A stretch of DNA of 64,000 nucleotides from NCBI GenBank assembly GCA_932521025.1, contig OW051473.1:558001-622000 (forward strand). Reading direction: 5' to 3'. The DNA comes from Oscheius onirici (lineage: Eukaryota; Nematoda; Chromadorea; Rhabditida; Rhabditidae). Both the position numbers and the translations under genes were made by a program. The notes under the pieces were generated by a model. That model ran no database searches. It had not been told where the DNA came from and was given only the letters and a program-made list of their open reading frames with translations. Below, in pieces: positions 1-12,274 of this stretch (within the stretch, counting starts at the first letter, position 1; each line of letters begins with the position of its first letter).

Positions 1-400
1 TTTAGGACGAAGTACAAACAAACGGACGAACCAAATTCGTTTTCCTGGCAGATCCTTTAAAGCATGACCTTTTTGTCAAAAAATTGGTCGAAGCTCTTCT
101 CAAGTTTTTCACTTGGAGAGGTTAAAAGTTCTCTATTGACAGTTGTAATGTCAGAGTTCAACGTCATTCCTGAATAGGATTCATTGCTTAAAATGACTGA
201 CTATGAAAGCTGAACATAGAGGACATTTTCTAAAAGTACGACGAAAAAATGTTGCGGGAAGATTCTATGCAAAAAGGACCTCCCTTTTCAGAACCAGCCT
301 CACACGGGGCGAGGATTAATTATTCAGCCAGAAAGTCTCTCTAAATAATTGATTTCTTTCTTTTCAAACGACACACGTACTTTCGGATTTTTGCTTTCAG

Positions 401-616
401 ACAAGACTTTGTTTGTTTCGCTGCCAGCACTTTAAGAGAACAAATTTGGGACAGATAGAGAGTAAGATGATAGCCACCGACAGTGCCTTAAGTCTAAGAA
501 TCTCAGATTACAGGGTGCTTCCTCAAAGCAGATACGAATCCGGCAGAGAACGAGGCTCTCCCATTGAAAAGAGGCAGAGGAGGACAACTGAATTTAATAT
601 CTCAAGGGTTGCGTGA
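401..616 (+). CDS. Possible terminal exon of a gene entering from the left
   Basis: A strong worm-type acceptor (TTTGCTTTCAG, ending at 400) is followed by an open frame of 71 codons and a TGA at 614-616. The translated segment is rich in Arg, Ser and Glu (for example RYESGRERGSPIEKRQRR) and shows no domain I recognise. The rest of the gene would lie before the window. It could equally be a chance open frame, because no second exon is available to test the phase. Confidence 0.3.
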   Translation, partial: TRLCLFRCQHFKRTNLGQIESKMIATDSALSLRISDYRVLPQSRYESGRERGSPIEKRQRRTTEFNISRVA

Positions 617-946
617 GCTCTCATTTGATAGTAAATAGAAAAAACAAGACAAATTAGGTTCAGTTCGTTTGGGGTGCCAAAAAACAGCTCTTTGATACAC
701 TTGGAGGGAAAAGGAGAAGCCGTTTTGAGAAAGTTCACGATGCAGAGTTTTTGAACAATGGATTCCCAATAAAACCCCGAATTTTCTATTAACAGAATTT
801 GTTTACAAAGCTGTGGTCAGAATAAACTAGATTTGCATAATTGTTATACCTTTTTCGCACCTCCTAAATACGACAAGAAGACTATTTTAGTTCTTACAAG
901 CCAATAAAATCCACTTATAAGCTCAGTTTAAAAAAGCCATACTCAC

Positions 947-3900
947 CAACAACAGTCCGTCCCCTCGGTCGAATAGTGGGTAGCCGAATAGGTAGTGGAT
1001 TAAAAATAGCCCATCCAATAGGATTTTCATCTGGTCGAGCCTGTTCCGGTTGGAAATTCTCGGTAATTAGTGTTCCATGCCAGTGTGCAGGTGCACTCAA
1101 AAAGTTCGGATCTGCTCCAGGAGGTAGAAGGGACTCATACACTATCGAGGTCTCTCTCCGGGCCGAGTCACGTCGGACCCTCAAAGAGGGTCGACGTTCT
1201 TCCATCAAATGTGCACTGACGGACTGTAGCATTCTGACGACCTTGTTAGTGTAAGATGAAAATTAATGTGGAGAGGAAGAAGGAAGAAGATTGTATCAAT
1301 TGTGGCCGGAGTGGGGTCGTTCAGTTTTTGTTCATCCAACTACTCATGCGTACTCCCTCGACGATAATTCAGAGATAGCTTCTCACACTGCGCAATGTGC
1401 TGTGGCGCCGCAAAACTAAAAGAGGCCAAAACGTTTCTCTCGAGACTTTGCAACTGGCCTGCTGCTGAAATAGACAGAGAGCAAAGCCATAAAAAGAAGA
1501 AGTGCTCTTTTTTGGTACTTCCATAGTCCGGGATAACTAGAAAAGAAGCTGTTAAACGAGCTAGTGAAAACAGTTAGCATAGTATACCTCAATCGGGTTG
1601 CTATTTCTATGCATTTTTACTTGTACAATCACTTATTGAGTGACAAATTAAACTGACACATTGTCTAACGGTCTCTTCCTGTTTTGACAATCTTGAAAAT
1701 GTAGTAATTTTTTTCAAACCAGTTAAATACTTGATATAAACTGAAACGTCCTCCGGTACTTTTATCACAATAACTATATGTAAACTAGTCTATCTTCTCT
1801 TAAAAATTATACCTAATGAATGAGTCACCTAAACATTTTCAGGCCTAGAAAGAAAAAATAACATGAGGTCTCTGATGATGATCATTGTTCCGTTTTTGGA
1901 GCACGATTGATGCTAGCCACTTGGAAGCTGACAGCAGGCTTTAATCATCCTTTACAGAAAAGGTTCCTGATGGCTGGACGAGGGTAAAAAAGGGACGGGT
2001 TATGGACTTCTTCTCAATTAGTCAAATGATTCTCATCCGGAAGCCCAAGTGGACTTTGAGGTCTTCATTTTTGATTCAAGGTCATTGGGGAAAATGCAGA
2101 AGAAGGCGAGAAGATGTCTATCAGGAACAAAAGTTTAATCGTTGCTAGTGGATTATAAATGTCATTTTTATGCCATGCTTCCAAGATTGATCAACCTTCT
2201 ATGAGTTTTTCCTAAGCTCTTTATCTTCACTCCTACTTGCAGCAAGTATTTGTGTTGTTTTTTGACAGTTTTTTGAAGTAGTGAGCTTGTGGAAATCGAA
2301 GAAATAAACAGAACCTTTGTAAGAAAATACAGTATCCGAATTAGTTTTATGAAAATTAACAAATGCTGATTACGATATACAGATAAGCGATGAATGATTG
2401 AGCTTTTTTTAATAGGTAAAATGGTCTTAACCTGTCATAGCTAATCACAAAAAAATTGAGACTTTTACCCTACATTTGTTTAGTTGTGTCAAGAATAACC
2501 CCCTCTACAAACAAGCCACTTCTCTAGGAACAATTATCTTTTGAACACAGGTGAAAAAGACTAACGTCATTTCGAAGACGTTCTCCCTTTTCCGAGACCC
2601 CAGAAGGGCTCTAAAACATCCAAAAGAGTCTCTCTCCCTCATTGTGAGGGGTTTATGACACTAGAAGAGAAGAAGGAAAAAGGAACTCACAATTTGGTAG
2701 TTGCGGAGCTGCAAAGGGAGTAAACTGCAGAAGAAGTGGTGTTCGAGAGATTGTAGGCAGATTCTGCCGTTTTTCATCACGTTTCTTGTAGGCTAGGGCA
2801 GCTGCGAGAGGGTCAACTTGGACCAGAGACTCACGAACTCCTCGAAGAGCCCACGTTACAAACAACGGCGTCGGAAATTGTATGTGTTAATGTAAACCGC
2901 GTGTCTTTTGAAGATTGGCAGGAAAAGTGACTGCTTCTCATGGTAACGCCTAAGCATTTGGCGCGAACAATGCAAAAAATACAAAAAAATACTGAATGCT
3001 TCGGAGTTGTTGCCTACTACAATATTGGACTTATTAAATAGTAAAACTAACCGGATCCTTCTTCTTAAACACCATGATAGCCAGAAAACATCTAATGCTG
3101 AAGTTGCTAACAACTGAACTAATGCCCTCTCTGATCACGCTTAATTTGCGCAGAATAGTCAAACGGTGAGTGCGGGCATTTTGTGCGCTTAGATTGCCCG
3201 ATTCTAGCTATTAGGATTATTTTTAGACAAAAGCTCATTAAATAATTCACCAATCGATGTTTTAAGCTCACCTTAAAGATCCAACACATGTAGTATGAAT
3301 GAGGAGAGGTAATCGGCAGGCACCCCACTGCGTTCGTCGCCTCGAAGAAAGACGATGAAATGAAGGATGAAGAAAAGAGCAGAATGGCCAAGAGGCCACC
3401 AGAATCGGGCTTCTCCGTTGTACGTTTCAATTGTTTTCATAAAGAATGTCGTTTTTAAATTGTTGGCAGGCGTCGGCGAAGAACAGCTTTGCTTGACTGG
3501 GCGGTCAAGACTCATAATCACGGGATTACCTCCGGGCAATGAAGCGCTGGAAACACTTCTTCAAAAGACAGCAGACGCGCGATTCTCTGTCTCTCCACAA
3601 GCGGAGGCAATCCAGGCATTTTATTTTCGGAGAAGGGTTTTGCTGACGGAGAATGTTGTAAGTGGGTAGGACGAGTAGTTGACGAAGTTTTGAGCATTGT
3701 CGACGAAGAGTCCAGTAAAAGCTCTGTTGAGGTACAGTGAATGAATTTCTAAGATTTTTTGTAAAAACTGAGCGGGGTTTGTCAAATTACATATACTACA
3801 AGAAATCTTGAAATCTACAGAATGATCGGATCAGCGAAATTTTGCGAATTCAGGCGAGAAAACTGAGATTCCAGTTTTAGATACAAACTAAAAGGTGCCA

Positions 3901-6900
3901 GAATTACCAAAACACAGCTTTAAAACCCATAGCAAAATATCTGTTTTTTTGGTAATTTTTGGTATTGCCAAAAACTGCAACGTGAACTTTTCTAAAAAAA
4001 CATGAGCCCAATTATAAAGAGCACTTAAGAAAAAGATAGGTAGATCTGGTGAAGGATTGTGTTCATAACTTGTCACAGAGTTCGTATTACATAGTGTAAC
4101 AATCGACAGATATGACGACTAGACAAGTGTTCCGCTATCCGCTTGTAGAATGATTGAGAGCTTTAGAAAACAAGGAGAAGAAACATTTTTGGCAAACGGT
4201 TAAGGTTTGCTTGTAAAGTTGAAATTTTGGCCAGCTGTGTGGAAAGATATTAGACCTAACTGTGTGTAAACTAACATAAGTCTGGACAAAAAGTTGCTGA
4301 GTTAGTATAATTACAAGACTAGGTTTTTGTTTATACAAGGTTTTCAATGTTTTTCCAGGGCTAAAGTTAGAGATTCTTTGTCCTCGCCTAGTACTTCGTT
4401 CTGTCGCGGAGTCACTGTTCCAGACTCCAGTTCGTGCTTCCCTTGTCACTCCGTTCCAAAGAAACAACCAAAGTTGTTAGAACACGTCGCGTATTTTCTT
4501 TTCTTGTCTCGACTAGCTAAAAACTTATTTGCCCACAAATCCTTTTGCTTTATCCTTAATGAAAGCTTCAGACCGACATACACTGAGACTTGGGACCAAT
4601 TTAAAATATATTTAGTGTTGGCCTGTGATGTGACGGGAGAACGGTTTGTGTAGTTAATTATTTCGGCTGGAAACATGCATTCCTAACAGTACCACGATTT
4701 TCAATTATGACACCAAATTAATCAAGTTTGAACCCTACCTGTTGAACATCGGGGACATTCCACAATTATAGGTGATATAGAATACTTCTTATAAAGAGCC
4801 CTCTGTCTATTTTCATATTCCTCCGAATTTCCGAGAAATAATCCCATCTAAACTTATGCTTAGCGTGAGATGAAAAAGTTTTAAGAAAAAGACGAAAAGC
4901 GACACATTTGGAACGCCAGATTGACCTTATGGCCCTTCGGCGGCTACATCAGGCCTAATCTTTATGCATGAGACCCATAACTTTGAAACTTCTGACTTAT
5001 TTGTGCTTCCTTTCCTCCTTTCCTATTGTGTGAGAAAACAATGGCTTTTTTGAGAAAGCGAGGACCGCCAGTAAAAAAATACCTGTTTTTCGTGGCAGGC
5101 TGCGAAGAACCATAATCTTTGAGGCTTGGAATGCGGGTGGCAAGAATACTTGGATATTGGGAGGCGTCTCTAGCTGTCAAATACACGGTTACGCTAGGCT
5201 AGGTAATAGACAAAACTGAATAACGGAGCAGCTTCAAATCGAAAGAAAACTATTGATGAGACTTTCTTTTTGAATTAGAAAGTGGCCACACAAATTTGAC
5301 CAGAGATAAGAAAAGGGTAAAAAAGTGTAGTTAGACCTTCGCGGCTGTGTCTTTTGTGCATAACCAAAATTCTTCTGAAAAATACTACGAAACTCATGGA
5401 AAATAGTTGTAGAAAAACAAACAGCAGTAACAGTGTGCAGTAAGTAATTTACAGTTGCATAAAGTAACAAGCAAAAATTACGGCCATCTAAGAGAACACC
5501 TTCGGTGCAATGTGATATTTTGCGTTACGGTTTTCCACAAAAAATTAAAGAATAAATTGAGTTTCTTTGACACAACGTACTTTCCTTCTGTTTACAATTG
5601 AAATACAAGCTATGCTGTCTGAAGTAGGATTCTCCCCAAAAAACTACGGTAAAATTAAACCGACCTTGATTCAGCAGATACAATAATTCCAAAGTCTCCT
5701 CCTGCGAGAGAGGATAGTACTTCTGCTGAACCTGTGGAACTTTTCGTTTCGTCGGCGTTTTTCCGCCAATTAGAGGTGCCTAAAACGGGAAGCGGTATAG
5801 AAAAATGTAAAAAAAACGAACAACTCCTACAGCTCTGATTCTTTGCTCTAAAGTGACTATCGCTCTGGCTGTCGGTTGCGGCATTGAGGCGGCAGGCAGT
5901 GCATTTGTCGCTAGAGTACCCAAACATATTCACATCCCACTTTGTCCTCTCAAATATAGGGGCTAATTGTATTACCCCACCACTGCCCTATGGGTCAATT
6001 CACCTTTTCATGGCCGAGATCCTCCTGGCTGCCGGAGGCACTCAATGGAAGCATTGAGGTCGCTCGTGGTCGTGCTCGGGTTCGAAGTAGTCCCTGAACA
6101 TTAAACTTTTGAAAAACAATAGTGTACAATAAAAACAAAAACAATAGAAGACACGAAAACTTCACTCGGTACTTGTTGTTTTTCGGTTATATATCGAAGT
6201 TTAGCAATTTTAAAAAGAGACGGAACTTTATTGGATCTAGTGAAGAGTTTTTAGTAGCAAATGTTCGGGAAATTATTCCGACTGTACAAAGATATAGTGT
6301 CTCACATGTTATAGGCGATGCCATGCCGGCGTAAGTTTTGCTGTACAAAAGTTCTGGTTTACAGTTTTGTAAAGATAAAAAGGGAAAAGGCAGCTACAAA
6401 CGAACAAAGTGCAAACTTTTCCGAAATTTTTGTGAAAAATAAGTCTATTAACTATGTTTTCACAAAAGGTCGGCAGAATTTGGGTATACTACGAAAAAAT
6501 GTAAGGGAAGGTCGAAAATTAGTAGTAGACGTGATAGGAAACAACACAAATGTTGTGTGACACGCGTAAAAGCTTGTCTGACATGGTTGTATACGCCAGT
6601 TGGTCTTATTTCAGGATTAACAATGGAGAAGCAACCGCTTGAATCAACACACTCCTAATTTGCTATAAAAACATTAATAGTCTGCTCAAAAAAAGCAAGA
6701 GATGTGAGAGTGAGACACAAAACGGACAGATCTCTATGTTCTAATATAATTAGTTTAGTGCCTAAAAAGAGAGGGGGGGGGGATTTTTCCAGAATTGCGA
6801 GAAAACCAAAATAGGAATAAAGAAGAGAGCTAAGTGCCTGCGTTTTTTGTGAACACCTCAGTCATAAGAGAATAGCTCAAGAGTCTCGCGTGAATGAGCA

Positions 6901-8029
6901 TGTTTTAATGGGGGCGCCGTGAACATTTTATATTCCAAATTTCGTGCGAGTAGCTATGGTAAAGGTTTTTGAGTAAATGTATTGGTGAGTCGACTGAAAG
7001 TCTATTCAAAAATCATTTTTACCAATTTACAAAGCATTCCAGATTTTTCGTCGCTTCCTGAGATACTAAAATGCACGAAACATACTTTATTGTGTGAATA
7101 ACAAATATTCATATGAACTGCTCATTGAAGGTTATTGTTTTTTCCGCTGTAAAGGCATATCAAAGGAGAAAGCCGGAAAGGTACGTTTGTTCTAAAAGAT
7201 TGGAATAAAGTGTTCGCCCTAGCATGACGGAAATCATTAAAAAAATCTTTAAAACAACACATCTGCAAACCACGCAAAGACATGTGTTTTGAAGACAAAA
7301 TAGTCGTTAATTCAAACGCTGGTCAAAATCCAAAAAATCCATCCGAAACAAAGTTGTTGTGAAATAGAGTGTGGATGTGAAAAACCAATGAAAGAATGCC
7401 GATCCCATAGATCAAAGCTGTTTTGCGTTCACTTGTCGAACAGAACGAACACTCGATCAAAAAATTACAACCGGAGAATCCCTCAGCGCATCAAAGTGTG
7501 GAAGAAAACCTAATCTTACTTTTGAATAAAGCTAAGTTTTTGAAAGTTTAAATTTTGCTTGTATGTCTGGACAAAAAAAAGGAAACAGAAAGTGAGGCTT
7601 GTAAGAAATGAGGCTTACTTTTTTAACGGCTCTTCGTGGCGAAAATGTTTAATTTGAAAAACATGCAAAATTAGTTCCAATACTCACCGACGCAAAGAAG
7701 CCTCCTCCTCCTTTTGGCGTTAGTCCAATTGACAGGTCAGTTTGTGCGTTAGGTGTTACATGTTGCATGAACATGGGAGGAGCAACCACCATCTGTTAAT
7801 AATGGTTAAATAGAAACTGACAGTTAACTGTAAAGAATATGGCGAAATTGAAATTTTTCATGGAAACTGTTAAGATCATATTGTAAAAACTGTTTAACGC
7901 TTTAAAGATGTTAGATAGAACACAAACCTGCTGAGCGGCCACAACTCCAACAGAAGTTTTTGCTCTACTGGAGGAGGTTGATCTTGAGATCCTTTTGTCC
8001 ATGTTCGGAGCTCCGACTGGTAGAACCAT
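947..8029 (-). CDS. Orphan multi-exon gene, partly resolved
   Basis: Supported exons, in transcript order, are 8029-7928 (ATG start, just after a TTTTTCAG acceptor that could be a trans-splice site), 7793-7689, 5779-5665, 2840-2691 and 1241-947. The first four join in frame (phases 0, 0, 1, 1). The acceptor of the 2840-2691 exon is weak, yet the open frame continues upstream of it to a TAA, so the exact 5' edge is uncertain. The last exon opens in a different phase, so at least one exon between 2690 and 1242 is missing from this model, and the 3' end is not found. Readable segments include YYPLSQEETLELLYLLNQ and DPLAAALAYKKRDEKRQNLP. Low-complexity Ser/Thr/Gly stretches mark the N-terminus. 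I do not recognise the family. The large introns (1.9 and 2.8 kb) hold no other clear gene. Confidence 0.5.
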
Positions 8030-10471
8030 TTTGCGTTAAAAACTACACTAACTACTCCTGAAAAACTGTTAGAAGGTTAAGAAGGGGGTAAATCAATCCA
8101 AGTTCAAATGTTAGAGTGTTAGGGAATGGATTCTCGGGTGCAGGACACAATGCAACAATCAAAGAAATCGGGGGATGGCCTCCGGCCTTCTCTCTTCCTC
8201 GATTCGTGGTCTCGCGATAACTAGCGAGGAGATAGTAATAGAGAGACTGCACGAGAAGCCCAATTAACGCCTCTTTCTTCAGCACGTCTTATCGTTTACG
8301 GAATCAGACGTTAGTGAGGGTGTGAGGAGAATGAAATGGGTCATTCCACACTGGAGGTGAATAATGGACTTTGAAATTTCACAGTGTGAAAAAAGAGAAA
8401 ACGTAATAAAGTATTGCTGTGTGAGAATGATAATGCCTCTGACATTTTACATTTTGGTGAAAAATTTATTTTTGAGTGGTCAATTTTGAGTGAGTGGTCA
8501 GAAGAGCTATAGATATAAAATTAGCAAAAAGAGGTTTGCTGCTGAATTCAAGAACATGACAAACCCTAAATGTAGTGGACGTTTGTGCTTCTATTTTTGA
8601 AGCTGTCAAATAAAGAGGCGTCACGTTTACTTAATTCAAAAAGTTAAGACAAAAATAAAAAAAAGTCATTTTCCAGATTTACTCTATAACAACCGTTTGG
8701 TCCAAATAGGAACTAGGCTACCGTAATCACTTAAAGTTACTAGAATGGCTTTGAGAAGAAATAAAACAAAAATATACCACAAAAAAGGACAGAGATCAAA
8801 ACGAGAGCCAATTCTCCCTTAATTTTTGCTTGGTATTCCGAGAGAAGAACTGACTTGCGAGGTATCAGTTTCGGCCTAAGACTTTCTCTCCCCACGAGCA
8901 TCTTGTGGCCAGATTCAGTTAAGATGCATATTTCTCAGAAAGCAAAAAAAAAGAAGGCAATCAGTGGTCGAATGAAGGTCGAGGGCCTCTCGAAAAACGC
9001 AGTGCCGTCGAAAGGCTACATGTGTGTGTGATTTGACACCAGCCATATGATTGAAGATGTCTATTCGCAGAGGGACCTCCGGATGCCTGGCCGATTCTGC
9101 AATCAGTGCTGCCTGATGATGACTGAATGCCACAATGGTTCCAAAAAGATGGCAGGAGTTTTTAACATTAGAAGTCTCGCAAACATTTTTTTCGAAATTG
9201 CTTCCGCTTCAATCGGGACTGATGGGCGACAAAGTGAATTATAGTTCAAGATGGCACAGCCAGTCAGAATTGGCGGCTAAAAAATTTTGTGGCGAACAAG
9301 TGGAGTACCAGGGAAAAAACGAAAAGCTACCGAAACGGTAAACAACGTGCCTAAGAAATTAAAACCTTAAAAACAAGGCGCAACTTTTTACGGACAGTTT
9401 ACTTTTATTTATAACATTTAGAGATACATCAGAGCTTTCGCTTCTTTGCAAAATGTAACAACAACTGCTTCACAATTTTACGAACCGAACTCTTTTACCG
9501 ATGTACAAGATAGGAGTTACTCACTGTTAAAAAATTTAAAATTAGTCTTCAAAAGATGAGAAAGACAATGTTTGCTGAGAAATCATCACTTGAACAGTGG
9601 CGAAAACTGTTAAGAAATCGCAAATACATCTTTTCTGAAAATGCGAAAATTCAAAACAGCTTGAGAAAGTACAAAGCCGTCGATTGTGTTGAGCAATTGC
9701 AACATGTTGTCTCGGAGGTGTGAATGATTGCTCTCGATCGCTAATCTGCCACCCTCTTCTTTCCCAGCTAGTCTCGACAGCAGAGTTGTAAAAACGCGTT
9801 CGGGAAATCAGCACCAATTTGTCATTGTCATTTTTTCTCAATGAGCGGCACCCACACAGTTGTTTCGATAGAAGAAAGTCACATAAAAATGATCAGAGAG
9901 AGGTTCACAGGATAGAAGCAGGGATTTACACTATCATGTTACCTGAGCTCAGGTCGTTGCGACGCCCCGAAAAGAAACACTAGCTGTTTCTTGATTTTAA
10001 AGGTTGAGCAGGATCACAGCTCACTTCTGCAGCTTTTTAAGAAAATCAGTTTGCATGCGATTTATATTTTTTCTGCAAAGCATATCAGATGTGTCTGATT
10101 TTGAATGCAGCAGTCTCCGACGTCTTCGCCACAGGTTGTAAATCGCATTTGTAGACAGGATGGCAGGCATAAAGAGTATGGACAAAAAGCAGCTTCACGT
10201 AGAGTTAGTTCTTGTCCAGTAATAAAAGATATCTGCAGAAAAAAACAGGAAAAACTTTATAGACTATCAGTCAGGTGTGTTCTTATCTTCTAGTTTTCAT
10301 TTTATCTTCCATTCTGCTATCGTTTACATAGTTCAATCGCTTTTCAAGAGACGTCGTTTCTTACCGCATTTCCCCATTTATAGCCCCTCTCCCAATGTTT
10401 CAGTTTTTTTCCCTAAAACATACAAAACCACAGCAATTTGTGCTTGATATTTGTAATCTTTCAGTAACCAG
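8030..10471. other. Intergenic region between divergent genes
   Basis: This is the shared upstream region of the minus-strand orphan gene and the plus-strand adenosine deaminase. Several 60-100 codon open frames are present but none has paired splice signals or a recognisable product. I see no RNA gene or repeat. Confidence 0.5.
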
Positions 10472-11685
10472 ATGTACGGTCCCCCAGAAGTTGCTGCCAA
10501 AAACAAGAAGGAATTCAGTTTTCCGAAGATTGAACTCCACGTTCATCTGGCTGGTTGTATTCGATACACAACCCTTCTTGAGATTTCACGGTGAGTATAG
10601 CATTTGGTATATACTCTGTTTGTTATCAGAAAGCGGAAAATTCCTTTGCGAAACAGGAAAGGCGAAGTGGCAGCGACTGTAGAGGAACTGAAAAAGATGT
10701 TGATCACGAACGAACCAGCCAACTTGGCTAAAGTACTCGAACCTTTCGACATTATCTATCCCGTCATTCGAGGAGATCTTGAAGCAATTGAAACCATCGC
10801 CTACGAAATGTGTGAAGACCAGATGAACAACGGTGTAATCTATTTCGAAGGTCGCTATTCTCCTCATCTGATGACAGACTCCAAGGCATGTTTTGTCATT
10901 CCCAATTGCAATTATTCTCATATCAGTCGAAATGTCATCTTTCAGACTTCGGCCAAGGAAATCGTCCAAGCAGTGGATTGTGGTTTTACCAGAGGAGAAA
11001 CAAACTTTGGTGTCAAGGCTCGTTCAATCCTCTGCTGTATCCGAGGACTCGATCAGTATACGACGGAAATTCTTGAACTTGCTTCCGAATTAAAGCATCT
11101 GGGAGTGGTTGGGATCGATGTGGCAGGATCCTCAAATGGCGCGGATGAGCAGTATGAGGAAAGTGTGGTACATGTCTTTCAGGAGGCACACAGATTAGGT
11201 ATCCATAGGACTGTTCATGCTGGAGAGAGTGGTGGACCCAAAGAGGTCAGCAGAGCTTTGACCGACATGCACGCTGAACGAATTGGGCACGGATATCGGA
11301 TGATGAACGATCCGGAACTCTACAAAAGTCGTTTCCTTGACTGCAAACAGATTCATCTGGAAGCTTGTCCCTACAGTTCGGTCATGACGGGAGCTGTCAA
11401 ACTCGACTGGCCAAATCACCCAGTTGTCAAATGGGCCAAAGACGATGTGAACTTTTCTCTTTCTAGAGATGATCCAACCTGTTTTGACAATACCATGCTC
11501 TCGGAACTAGTTCTGGTCAGAGAAGAACTCGGATTGACTGTTCATCAGATCTGGAAGACTGTCAGTTATATATTTTTTAAACAAAAACGACACTTTAGCA
11601 ATTGAACGCTGCTCATGCAGTCTTCCTTCCGGAGAGCGAGAAACAGGTACTCGTCGACAAGATTCTAGCCGCCGAACCCAAGTAG
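10472..11685 (+). CDS. ADA: Adenosine deaminase
   Basis: Hydrolytic deamination of (deoxy)adenosine to inosine in purine salvage, presumably cytosolic. Exons 10472-10590, 10630-10885, 10946-11560 and 11599-11685 join in frame to 358 residues, close to the roughly 360 of animal ADA1. Zinc and catalytic motifs are visible in order: HVH near residues 23-25, HAGE in GIHRTVHAGESGG, ERIGHGY, and SRDDP near the C-terminus. The C-terminal FLPESEK matches the family FLPEDEK. Introns are 39, 60 and 38 bp. The second has a GC donor (AAG|GCATGT) and is a multiple of three without stops, so retention would insert 20 residues. In the first metal motif the usual HLDG is HLAG (Ala at about residue 27), which removes the Asp that contacts the ribose 5'-OH in mammalian ADA. 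The other catalytic residues are intact, so I call it a deaminase and leave substrate range open. Confidence 0.95.
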
Positions 11686-12147
11686 TATGGTTTCACCTTC
11701 ATATCAAAACGATCTTACCATTGTGATTCTTGCTTTACCGACAGTAAAAATATTTCCAAAAATACCAAGATTCTATTAATTACCAAAGTTCCTGTTTTTA
11801 AGAACAGCCTCTGCTACTAATCAAGTTTTGTTTTCCGTGCAGTCCTACTTCCTCTAGGTTCTGGTCCAGTGAGTCTCTGGAAGTTCCGGCTACACAATTA
11901 GTTTGCCGCCAATTACTGAGAAAAATTCACAGAACCCTTTATTTGAAAAATAAGTTCACAACGTTGCAACAGAGATCAATGGTTCTGACTAAAAACTGAA
12001 GAATTGGAATGTTGTTTTGATTTAGGGAAATTTGGGAGCATACAAGTAAATTACAAGAGGCGTGACATCAAATACCGACAAATTTTAAAAAGAGATGAAA
12101 AACAACATACAGAAACTGCTGTCGGCCTATAATGGGAGCTGGAATAC

Positions 12148-12274
12148 TTAGGGATTGTTGGTCTCGAAATCTGAGCGGTCAAAATCGGATTCGGCTTCTT
12201 TGCTTTCAACACAAAAGTACTTGTGCCGTTCGATGTGCTGTAGACGATCCATTACGTCGGTCACTTGAGCAACA
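12148..12274 (-). CDS. Putative terminal exon or 62-codon gene, unknown product
   Basis: A consensus acceptor (CCATTTTCAG) on the minus strand is followed by 41 codons ending in TAA, including VMDRLQHIERHKYFCVES and an acidic tail. The frame also stays open upstream through the acceptor to an ATG at 12336, so a single-exon 62-residue protein beginning MAERLFHQ is the alternative. I cannot identify an upstream exon or a family. Confidence 0.4.

Noticed and set aside
6005-6095. Sequence with ATGGCCGAG and GGGTTCGAAG boxes resembling a Ser/Leu tRNA
   Set aside because: Stems do not pair and the second box lacks the closing CC, so it is probably chance or an unidentifiable relic.
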